Shown one piece after another: positions 14,741 to 21,615 of a stretch of 24,284 nucleotides of DNA (positions within the stretch are counted from its first letter, which is position 1; each line of letters opens with the position of its first letter). Origin of the DNA: Candidatus Minthenecus merdequi (GTDB lineage Bacteria; Bacteroidota; Bacteroidia; Bacteroidales; Paludibacteraceae). Below the pieces are notes generated by a model. It worked only from the letters and a program-made list of their open reading frames with translations, was not told where the DNA came from and ran no database searches. The position numbers and the translations under genes are program-made. The stretch lies in assembly GCA_018064385.1 (NCBI GenBank), contig JAGHVI010000145.1, positions 1 through 24,284 on the forward strand. The letters run 5' to 3'.

Positions 14741-15862
14741 ATGTTCAAAAAATCAATTGTTTCTTTGCTCGTTCTTGCAATGAGCATCTGCGCTTCTGCG
14801 CAATCAAACAACGAGGCTTACGGTCATCGTATCAAACCATCTGACAACAAGACGGTTAAATCAATCAACGAGGTAGGTTCATTCCCTCAGACGGACATCC
14901 AGTACTGGGTGGGCAAAGGCACGAACAAGGTGGTCGTGGTGATGCAGTGGGATGAATATACTGACGAGAGCCAGCGCATCGCACTTGCCTGGGGTGTGAA
15001 GTTTAGTGGCACTGTCAAGGCACTCGACCTTCTGGACAGTATCGCCACCTATGACTCGCGATTCTCCTACTCGTTTGGTGCTGGTCTGCTGACAAATATG
15101 GAGTATCACGATGCTGATCTCGACCTTGTGCCATATCAGAACTGGCTCTGCTACAAGGTCAATGGCGAATGGGCTATGGGCTATGCTGACCAGGATATGA
15201 CGGATGGCGACTTTATGGAGATAAGTGACGGCTGCAACTGGAACCTTACCACAGCAGTTGCCGTTAGCAATCCTAATCCTGAGCGCGATGATGTAGAGAA
15301 TGATTTCTACGAGAGAGTATGCCAAGGCGATGATTATATGGGCTATGGCTTTACGGTGAGAAACGTTATGACAGACACAGTAGTATCTGACACAGTGAAT
15401 ATTACTGTTCTCAAAGACTCAATAACAAATGTGCATATCAGCGTGATAATGCCTGTCTTTGGCGAGGATAGCGCACGAATCAATGCCGGTGAGACATATC
15501 ATTGGGGTGGACGAGATTTGACCGTTTCAGGCGATTATACCGACACGCTGCCAAGTGCCGAGGGCTGTGACTCTATTGTCACATTGCACCTTACGGTTGA
15601 CCAGTCTTCAGCATTGGATATGAATTCAGATTGCGACTTCCGTATTGCCGTAAACCCAGTGAAAGCGGGAAATGAGATTATGGTCTATACTCCTGAGAAT
15701 GTGACGGTAGAAGTTATTGCTGCAAGCGGCAACCGTGTTTATATGCTCGAAGTGAACGAAGGTGAGAGCCAATTGCCAGGGATTGGAACTAAGGGGGTAT
15801 ATTTCATAAAACTCACTGACCGTCGAGGAGGTGTGAGAACAGAGAAGGTGGTGGTTGAATAA
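14741..15862 (+). CDS. B12-riboswitch-controlled secreted protein with T9SS sorting domain
   Basis: The 373-residue protein has a signal peptide cleaved near ASA-Q (residue 20). An N-terminal domain (about residues 45-200) contains IQYWVGKGTNKVVVVMQW and LAWGVKFSG. A short region (about 240-290) with the Bacteroidota motif GCDSIVTLHLTV follows. The type A C-terminal sorting domain is at about 300-373 (VEVIAASGNRVY, GVYFIKLTD, ending in EKVVVE). The upstream cobalamin riboswitch ties it to B12 status, so a role in capturing or handling corrinoids at the cell surface is inferred. I do not recognise it as BtuB or BtuG, and there is no BtuB-type receptor gene beside it. The N-terminal domain reminds me of domains in other riboswitch-linked Bacteroidota surface proteins, without a named match. 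A terminator follows directly. Confidence 0.85.
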   Translation: MFKKSIVSLLVLAMSICASAQSNNEAYGHRIKPSDNKTVKSINEVGSFPQTDIQYWVGKGTNKVVVVMQWDEYTDESQRIALAWGVKFSGTVKALDLLDSIATYDSRFSYSFGAGLLTNMEYHDADLDLVPYQNWLCYKVNGEWAMGYADQDMTDGDFMEISDGCNWNLTTAVAVSNPNPERDDVENDFYERVCQGDDYMGYGFTVRNVMTDTVVSDTVNITVLKDSITNVHISVIMPVFGEDSARINAGETYHWGGRDLTVSGDYTDTLPSAEGCDSIVTLHLTVDQSSALDMNSDCDFRIAVNPVKAGNEIMVYTPENVTVEVIAASGNRVYMLEVNEGESQLPGIGTKGVYFIKLTDRRGGVRTEKVVVE

Positions 15863-15881
15863 ACCTCTTTTATCATAATAC

Positions 15882-15917
15882 AATCCCAGACATATAAAAC
15901 TATGTCTGGGATTTTTA
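15882..15917 (+). terminator. Intrinsic terminator after the B12-regulated gene
   Basis: A perfect 13-bp stem (15882-15894 with 15901-15913) with a 6-nt loop and a T tract follows the stop codon by about 20 bp. The stem begins AATCCCAGACATA. Confidence 0.92.
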
Positions 15918-16168
15918 CAAAATGTCAATTATTTTGGCTCTATAACGTTTTGTATTGGTGATGAGAGGGAAAAAGCTCTATGATAGAGAATTGATGACCA
16001 GTGACCGAATATCAGACGTTTATGAGTTGGTTTGGGGGAAAGTCAGAGATGGCAATTTGTAGCATATTGATAAAAAATCTGACGTTTCGACATTTCGATG
16101 TTACGACGTTACGATGTTCCGCTTTTTCGGTTTATTAACCGCACGAAACGTTGCTGAGCCTTAAGAAT
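15918..16168. other. Non-coding gap between convergent genes
   Basis: No gene is visible. The main structure is a run of five 8-nt units at 16083-16122 (listed separately). The rest is featureless to my reading. Confidence 0.5.
16083..16122 (+). repeat. Five degenerate 8-nt tandem units
   Basis: The units CGTTTCGA, CATTTCGA, TGTTACGA, CGTTACGA and TGTTCCGC follow each other without spacing; the consensus is YRTTNCGA. They lie about 45 bp beyond the stop codon of the minus-strand nuclease-family gene. Confidence 0.65.
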
Positions 16169-17329
16169 TTACCTGAGAAGTATGGTTGTGGATAATGGAT
16201 AGTGGTCTGAGTATTCGATGGGTAGGATTGTACACTCTTGGACGGAAAATTCGGGTGAGACAAGGATATGGTCGATAGGGACGTTGAGGTGATTCTGATT
16301 GTAGGTGTAGTAGTAGAACCAGTCGCCGGCAATGGCGTAGGCGTCAGACTGTGATGAGGTGGCTCCAAGGTGTTCTGTGCGGATGAGGCGGTTGTAGGCG
16401 TAAGATTGCGGCACATCGTTGAAATCGCCCAAGACGATGACAGGATAAGGAGTCTGACTAATGAGGGCTGCAATGCTGTCTGCCTGCGAGGCACGGATGA
16501 TGGAGGCATCGGCGATTTTGCGCAATACGGTACGGAAAGAATAATAGAGGGAATCGTTGTCAACTGAGTCTTTGGCAATCTTTTCAGCCACGGTACGGTC
16601 GTAACGTGTCAATTTGTTTGATTCCAGATGGTTGTTGAAGATACGTATGGTGTCATCGTCCACAACGATGTCGCTATAGACGGAGATGTTGTATTTTGAG
16701 TCGTACCTGACTTTGACCTTGTTGACAATAGGATAGCGTGAATATAACACAAGGCCGTTTTCGTTGCCCCGTGACTGATTCTTGTACCATACGTGGCGGA
16801 AAGGGAATATGGCATTGAAACGTGCGTTTATTTTGCCCCATTTATCGTTACTTGTACTGTAATGACCATATTCCTGCATACAGACTATGTCATAACCGCC
16901 TTGTTCGATGAGGTCTGCTATTGGTTCGACTTGCTCATATTGCTGAAACATTTCCACGTTGTAAGTTAGTATCTTGAGTTGATGCCCTTCGGCGATTTCC
17001 TCTTTCGAGGGGTAGTCGCCTCCTATATTGACGACTATGGTGCGGCGCCAGATTGGAAAAGTGGCGAGAAGAATCACGGCGATGGTTATCCATGTTTCGC
17101 GCTGACGCGCGATTATCCATATTATGAGCCAGACAAAGACAGCAAGAACGGCAAAAGGCATCGTCAGACCAATCCAGGCAATGATACGTATATGTGACGG
17201 GTGGACGTATGGCACGACAAGGAGCAACACATAGTATGCCAATGTGAGGATGGTAAGCGAAAGGGCTATTGTTTTCAGTATTTTCAGCCAGATTTTAGAT
17301 TTGGCTTTCGGAGTTGGTTTCTTTTTCAT
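16169..17329 (-). CDS. Membrane-anchored endonuclease/exonuclease/phosphatase-family protein
   Basis: The 386-residue protein has three hydrophobic helices in its first 100 residues (about 17-40, 48-72 and 79-95). An EEP-fold domain then covers about 115-386. Its metal and phosphate motifs are all visible: TYNVEMF, MQEYGH (Glu ligand), NNHLES, GDFNDVP, PIDHIL and the final SDHYPL. The family hydrolyses phosphodiester or phosphomonoester bonds in nucleic acids, phosphoinositides or sphingolipids. The substrate here is unknown, and the active domain probably faces the periplasm. It is the last gene of a minus-strand operon, 24 bp after the rhomboid gene at 17354-18190. Confidence 0.92.
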   Translation of the reverse strand: MKKKPTPKAKSKIWLKILKTIALSLTILTLAYYVLLLVVPYVHPSHIRIIAWIGLTMPFAVLAVFVWLIIWIIARQRETWITIAVILLATFPIWRRTIVVNIGGDYPSKEEIAEGHQLKILTYNVEMFQQYEQVEPIADLIEQGGYDIVCMQEYGHYSTSNDKWGKINARFNAIFPFRHVWYKNQSRGNENGLVLYSRYPIVNKVKVRYDSKYNISVYSDIVVDDDTIRIFNNHLESNKLTRYDRTVAEKIAKDSVDNDSLYYSFRTVLRKIADASIIRASQADSIAALISQTPYPVIVLGDFNDVPQSYAYNRLIRTEHLGATSSQSDAYAIAGDWFYYYTYNQNHLNVPIDHILVSPEFSVQECTILPIEYSDHYPLSTTILLR

Positions 17330-17353
17330 ATAAATGTTCGGCTTTGGCTGTGC

Positions 17354-18190
17354 TCAGTGGCGGAAGAGGCGTTGTTTCTCGTCGTCGGTCAGCGAGGCGT
17401 AACCAGTGCGTTTTATTTTGTCAAGGATATCGTCAACCTCAGTGTTTGAAGGTTCGGTAGTGTCACGTGTGCCACGCTGGAAATGGAAATCTGCCATTTT
17501 TGGAGTTTTACGGGTTCTGGCATGGCGTGAGAATATGTTCCTGCGTTTAGATAGAAATTTATGGATATATGCGTACAAAATGCCAAATGCCGCACCACCG
17601 AGATGTGCGATGTCGCCACCGGCATTAGTGCCTGTGACACCAAGGAAACTGACGATTACCATAATGAGGGCTAACCATTTGAGCTTCACCTCGCCTATGA
17701 ACAGAAAACGCAAGGGGTATGAGGGGTTGGCGTAAGCTGCGGCTGTCACGATGGCAAGTACAGAGGCAGAGGCACCGAGAAGATAGGTCTGCGAGAAATG
17801 CTCGACAAAATACGGCAGGGTATTGAAAGAGGTCATCAAAAGAGCACCGCCTGCTACTCCGCCGAGAAGGTAAATGACGAGAATCTGACGGGAGGAGAAA
17901 TGCTCCTCGGCAATGTGACCAAACCAGTGCAGAGCCAGCATGTTGAAGAGTATGTGAAAGAATCCTGTGTGTATGAAACAGTATGTGAGGATTGTCCAGG
18001 GGGTGTAGGCAAACTGACGAGGGTCGGAGGGGAGTTCGACAAGGGTCAGCAGAGCGTAGAAGTCAATGTTGAAAAGAATGAGGAAAATGCGGATAACTGT
18101 TACGGCAAGCCAGATGGAGACATTGAGGGCAATGAGGAACGTCACCATGCTTTTGGAATGCAGTTTGGATTTCAGAAGGTCTATAATCAT
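17354..18190 (-). CDS. Rhomboid-family intramembrane serine protease
   Basis: The 278-residue protein has the rhomboid core: HILFNMLALHWFG with the oxyanion N83, catalytic S141 in GASAS, and catalytic H196 in AHLGGAAFG. Six membrane helices fit residues 15-205. After the core, a basic cytoplasmic tail ends in VDDILDKIKRTGYASLTDDEKQ, a short helical motif like the C-terminal DUF6576 domain of Bacteroidota rhomboids. Rhomboids cut membrane-protein helices; the substrate is unknown. It lies between another rhomboid gene (27 bp upstream) and the EEP gene (24 bp downstream), so the three form one operon. Confidence 0.93.
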   Translation of the reverse strand: MIIDLLKSKLHSKSMVTFLIALNVSIWLAVTVIRIFLILFNIDFYALLTLVELPSDPRQFAYTPWTILTYCFIHTGFFHILFNMLALHWFGHIAEEHFSSRQILVIYLLGGVAGGALLMTSFNTLPYFVEHFSQTYLLGASASVLAIVTAAAYANPSYPLRFLFIGEVKLKWLALIMVIVSFLGVTGTNAGGDIAHLGGAAFGILYAYIHKFLSKRRNIFSRHARTRKTPKMADFHFQRGTRDTTEPSNTEVDDILDKIKRTGYASLTDDEKQRLFRH

Positions 18191-18217
18191 TCGGGCGATT
18201 TGTTATTTCATGATTAC

Positions 18218-18970
18218 TCAGTGGAGTTTGTCTTGTTTTTTCCAGATATACAGGAGTATGGCACCGAAGAGCATACCGCCGAGATGAGCAAAATGAGCTA
18301 CACCGTCGCCGGCACTCGAAATGCCGCAAAGCAGTTCGATAATGGCATATATTGCGACAAATATTCTGGATGGAATAGGGATAGGAATAAAAAGTATGAA
18401 GAGACTAACCTGGGGAAAGAGCCATCCGAAAGCAAGAAGCAAACCGAACAAAGCACCCGATGCACCGACGGTCACATAGCGTGATAGGCTGGCGACAAGC
18501 TGCGCACGGAGAGTGACAAGAGCGGAAGGCGGGGCCTTAGTGATATCGCCCTCAATAAAAGACTGATAGTTGACAAGCGACTCGCCAGAGCCTGCTGAGA
18601 TGGCAGCGTCGAAATCACTAATCATTGGAGCAAGGTCAACCATCCAGGTGATTTCCTGCACGATTCCCGCACCAATTCCAGCGACAAAATAGAAAAAAAG
18701 GAATTTTTTTGCGCCCCAAACAGACTCAAGAGTGCGGCCGAACATCCAAACGCCGAACATATTACAGAAAATATGCATTGCGGAAGAGGTGTCGTGCATG
18801 AACATGTAAGTGACAAGCTGAGTGGGTATAAAAGCGTCAGATTGCCAGTAATGAAGACCAAGGTAACGGGTGAGGTCAATGCCGAAACGGGCGGGGAAAG
18901 CATACTGTGCAAGCCATACCAAGACCGTTATAATCAAGAGATTAAGAGTAGCAGGAGGTGTTTTTCTCAT
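18218..18970 (-). CDS. Rhomboid-family intramembrane serine protease (second copy)
   Basis: The 250-residue protein contains MHIFCNMFGVWMFG (N70), VGASGALFG with catalytic S171, and AHFAHLGGMLFG with catalytic H229. Compared with its neighbour it has a longer hydrophilic loop (about residues 110-165) before the catalytic helix and no C-terminal tail. A longer frame opens at 19063, but that ATG lies upstream of the predicted -7 box (19033-19040). The start MRKTPPATLN at 18970 is therefore preferred. It is the first gene of the rhomboid-rhomboid-EEP operon and is divergent from HU. The two rhomboids are different enough that they are not a recent duplication. Confidence 0.93.
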   Translation of the reverse strand: MRKTPPATLNLLIITVLVWLAQYAFPARFGIDLTRYLGLHYWQSDAFIPTQLVTYMFMHDTSSAMHIFCNMFGVWMFGRTLESVWGAKKFLFFYFVAGIGAGIVQEITWMVDLAPMISDFDAAISAGSGESLVNYQSFIEGDITKAPPSALVTLRAQLVASLSRYVTVGASGALFGLLLAFGWLFPQVSLFILFIPIPIPSRIFVAIYAIIELLCGISSAGDGVAHFAHLGGMLFGAILLYIWKKQDKLH

Positions 18971-19032
18971 AATAAAGTCATTTGAATTTTGACGACGGGT
19001 CACCAGCAAAAAACAGTGCCCGAAAGAAAGTG

Positions 19033-19064
19033 CAAAGGTACAAAAAAAGCGTGAAAAAAACAAG
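19033..19064 (-). promoter_or_regulatory. Promoter of the rhomboid operon
   Basis: On the minus strand CTTG (19064-19061), a 20-base spacer and TACCTTTG (19040-19033). The leader to the ATG at 18970 is about 59 nt. Confidence 0.78.
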
Positions 19065-19110
19065 TAAAAACGGCACTCAAAAAAAAATTTTATACTTTTT
19101 CGTTGATTTA

Positions 19111-19142
19111 CTTGTACATATAAAAAAAAAGTCGTACCTTTG
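19111..19142 (+). promoter_or_regulatory. HU promoter
   Basis: CTTG at 19111-19114, a 20-base spacer and TACCTTTG at 19135-19142. The leader to the ATG at 19198 is about 52 nt. Its -33 box lies 46 bp from the -33 box of the divergent rhomboid promoter. Confidence 0.82.
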
Positions 19143-19197
19143 ACACCCGAAATGAGAAGAATTTATTTGGTAAAATAACAAATTAAAAACTGATGTT

Positions 19198-19470
19198 ATG
19201 AACAAATCAGAACTAATCTCTGCAATGGCAGAGAAAGCAGAATTGACCAAGGTTGAAGCAAAACGCGCGCTTGACGCTATGATTGAAACCATTGGAGAAC
19301 AAATGGAGAAAGGCGAATGTGTTTCGTTGTTAGGTTTCGGGACGTTCAGTGTAGTTGAACGTCAGGAGCGTCAGGGTTTGAACCCAGCCACAAAAGAGAA
19401 GATTGTCATTCCTGCAAGGAGAGCAGTGAAATTCAAAGTGGGGGCTGGTCTTGCTGACAAAGTGGAATAA
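19198..19470 (+). CDS. HU-family nucleoid protein
   Basis: The 90-residue protein is the usual HU length. It has the N-terminal helical dimerisation part (MNKSELISAMAEKAELTKVEA), the strand GFGTFSVVERQERQG and the DNA-contacting arm with NPATKEKIVIPA. HU bends and compacts DNA as a dimer. It is monocistronic with its own promoter and terminator, as expected for an abundant protein. A specialised IHF-like role cannot be excluded from sequence. Confidence 0.95.
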   Translation: MNKSELISAMAEKAELTKVEAKRALDAMIETIGEQMEKGECVSLLGFGTFSVVERQERQGLNPATKEKIVIPARRAVKFKVGAGLADKVE

Positions 19471-19491
19471 GAGGTGCGTTTCATCATGACT

Positions 19492-19521
19492 AAGCCTTAA
19501 CCATCGGGTTAAGGCTTTTTT
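19492..19521 (+). terminator. Intrinsic terminator after HU
   Basis: A perfect 11-bp stem (AAGCCTTAACC at 19492-19502 with 19507-19517), a 4-nt loop and six T residues to 19521. Confidence 0.93.
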
Positions 19522-19532
19522 GTTAGGAATTG

Positions 19533-19564
19533 CTTGTCACAATGGAAATTTTTTTGTACCTTTG
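19533..19564 (+). promoter_or_regulatory. Promoter of the oxidoreductase operon
   Basis: CTTG at 19533-19536, a 20-base spacer and TACCTTTG at 19557-19564. The leader to the ATG at 19595 is about 27 nt. Confidence 0.82.
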
Positions 19565-19594
19565 CGCCCGAAAAAAAACAAATAAAAGAAATAG

Positions 19595-20836
19595 ATGGAA
19601 TCACAACTGTTCACCCCATTCAAACTGGGACCTATCACACTGAGAAACCGCACGATACGTTCAGCGGCATTCGAGAATATGGCGTACAATACTTCGCCAT
19701 CCGAAGACCTGTTTAACTATCACACCTCCGTGGCTAAGGGTGGCGTGGGAATGCCGACCGGTGCTTATTGCGCAGTATGCAAGAGCGGTGTGTCGTTTGC
19801 GGCGCAACTATATGTGAGACCTGAGATTATCCCTGACCTGAAGAAACTGACGGACAGCATACATAGCCATGGGGCGAAAGCAAGCATACAGTTGGGACAC
19901 TGCGGTAACATGACCCATTTCTACACTTGCGGCTGTATGCCAGTAGGTCCTTCGTCTGGGTTCAACCTCTACTCCCCTACTCTGGTTCGTGGGTTGAAAA
20001 AAAGCGAAATACGTGAGATTGTACTGGCATTCGGCAAGGCAGTGAATATGTGTCGCGAGGCGGGTTTCGACTGCGTGGAGATTCATGCGGGTCATGGCTA
20101 CCTGATTTCGCAGTTCATTTCGCCTTATACCAACCACAGGCATGACGAGTACGGAGGGTCGTTGGAGAACAGAATGAGGTTTATGAAAGAGGTGTTGGCT
20201 GAGGTGATGAAACAGGCAAAAGATGATATGGCTGTTGTGGTGAAAACCAATATGTTCGACGGTTTCAAGAGCGGAATGCAGTTGCCAGATTGCATAACCG
20301 TGGCAAAGGAGATTGAGAAGGCAGGTGTACATGGTATTGTGTTGTCGGCCGGTTTTGTGAGCAAGGCGCCAATGCACGTTATGAGGGGCGCTATGCCAAT
20401 CAAGACTTTGGCTTATTATATGCCGATGAAGACTTTCTGGTGGTTGAAAGCGATGCTATATCTTGTGGGTAGGATGATGATACCTACTGTGCCATACAAA
20501 GAGGCATATTTCCTGGAAGACGCTAAGAAATTCAGGGCTGAGCTGAAACTGCCGTTGATTTATGTTGGTGGACTGGTGCGCAGAAGCAAGATTGACGAGG
20601 TGCTGAACTCTGGCTTTGAACTTGTGCAGATGGCACGAGTGCTGGTGCATGACCCTGAGTTCGTTAACCATATCAAAGAAGCTGAGGAGAAGGGCGAGAA
20701 GGATTATTGCAGCGGATGTAAGCACTCTAACTATTGCATAGGCCGTATGTACACGTTGGAGATGAAGTGCCACCATTGCGTTGATAATCTGCCACGGAAA
20801 CTGCAAAAAGAGATTGAAAAAGCTGAAAAGAGATGA
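19595..20836 (+). CDS. Old Yellow Enzyme-family (NADH:flavin) oxidoreductase
   Basis: The 413-residue FMN TIM-barrel protein has the family start LFTPFKLGPITLRNR, the active-site block HAGHGYLISQFISPYTNHR, then DEYGGSLENRMRF, and the phosphate-binding YVGGLVRR and MARVLVHDP. It probably reduces activated alkenes, enones or similar substrates with NAD(P)H. After the barrel there is a Cys cluster, C372, C375, C381, C392 and C395 (pattern C-x2-C-x5-C-x10-C-x2-C). This recalls the iron-sulfur motif of 2,4-dienoyl-CoA reductase relatives but with different spacing and no second or third domain. The stop overlaps the next start by four bases, so the dehydrogenase is translationally coupled. Confidence 0.92.
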   Translation: MESQLFTPFKLGPITLRNRTIRSAAFENMAYNTSPSEDLFNYHTSVAKGGVGMPTGAYCAVCKSGVSFAAQLYVRPEIIPDLKKLTDSIHSHGAKASIQLGHCGNMTHFYTCGCMPVGPSSGFNLYSPTLVRGLKKSEIREIVLAFGKAVNMCREAGFDCVEIHAGHGYLISQFISPYTNHRHDEYGGSLENRMRFMKEVLAEVMKQAKDDMAVVVKTNMFDGFKSGMQLPDCITVAKEIEKAGVHGIVLSAGFVSKAPMHVMRGAMPIKTLAYYMPMKTFWWLKAMLYLVGRMMIPTVPYKEAYFLEDAKKFRAELKLPLIYVGGLVRRSKIDEVLNSGFELVQMARVLVHDPEFVNHIKEAEEKGEKDYCSGCKHSNYCIGRMYTLEMKCHHCVDNLPRKLQKEIEKAEKR

Positions 20837-21615
20837 GTAAGTACGCATTGGTGACAGGTGCCTCGTCGGGTATTGGCTTATGCTATGCTAAGGAGTTGGC
20901 CTCACGGGGGTACAACCTGTTTATCGTATCAATACAGGAGAAAGAACTGGCAGATACGGCTGAGATGCTGAGGAATACGTATGGAATTGTGGTTCATTCG
21001 ATGTATATGGACCTGACAAGACCTGATGCTGCCGACATATTGTTGAGATACGTTGAGGATAATGAACTCGACTTGGAGATATTGATTAACAATGCAGGTG
21101 TGTTCTTCTTCAACAACCTCATCGAAACTTCGTGGAAAAGGGTTGAAGTGATGCTGGACCTGCACATCAAGACAGTGACACGGATGACGCAACTGTTCGG
21201 AGCATGGATGGCTAAACGTAAGCATGGCTATATACTGAATATGAGTTCGATGTCGGCGTGGATGGCAATGCCGGGCATCAATATATACAACTCGACGAAG
21301 GCATATATACTGAATTTCTCGCGGTCTATGTGGTATGAATTAAAACCTCATGGCGTGACTGTTACGGCTATCTGTCCAGGGGCGATAGACACAGGGCTTT
21401 ACGGACTTGCACCAAACCTGAGAAGGTTAGCCGTCCGCTTGCAGGTGAGTATGCCGCCAGAGAAACTGGTCAGGAAAGCATTGAAGGCTATGTTCCGGAA
21501 AAAGAAGTCAGTAGTGCCTGGGTGGATAAACGGACCTTTCGTTTTCCTGTGCAAGCATGTGCCGGACTGGGTGGTTTTTCTGTTAATGAAGCACATAACT
21601 AAATTTATGAGATAA
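20833..21615 (+). CDS. Short-chain dehydrogenase/reductase
   Basis: The 260-residue classical SDR has the cofactor motif TGASSGIG (8-15), NNAG (86-89), catalytic Ser near 139 and YNSTK (Y152, K156), then CPGAIDTGL. The C-terminal 40 residues are hydrophobic (FVFLCKHVPDWVVFLLM) and may associate with the membrane, as in some steroid or lipid dehydrogenases. It oxidises or reduces a hydroxyl or keto group; the substrate is unknown. It overlaps the oxidoreductase gene by four bases and the peptidase gene by one base, so all three probably act together or at least are co-expressed. Confidence 0.93.
   Translation: MSKYALVTGASSGIGLCYAKELASRGYNLFIVSIQEKELADTAEMLRNTYGIVVHSMYMDLTRPDAADILLRYVEDNELDLEILINNAGVFFFNNLIETSWKRVEVMLDLHIKTVTRMTQLFGAWMAKRKHGYILNMSSMSAWMAMPGINIYNSTKAYILNFSRSMWYELKPHGVTVTAICPGAIDTGLYGLAPNLRRLAVRLQVSMPPEKLVRKALKAMFRKKKSVVPGWINGPFVFLCKHVPDWVVFLLMKHITKFMR

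Noticed and set aside
16187..16195. Perfect DnaA-box sequence (TTATCCACA on the minus strand) as evidence for an origin
   Set aside because: It is single, lies within the coding end of the EEP gene and is not clustered, so it does not by itself support an origin.
18971..19063. Longer N-terminus for the first rhomboid gene
   Set aside because: The extra 31 codons cover the predicted promoter and transcription start, and the family begins at the MRKTPPATLN region.
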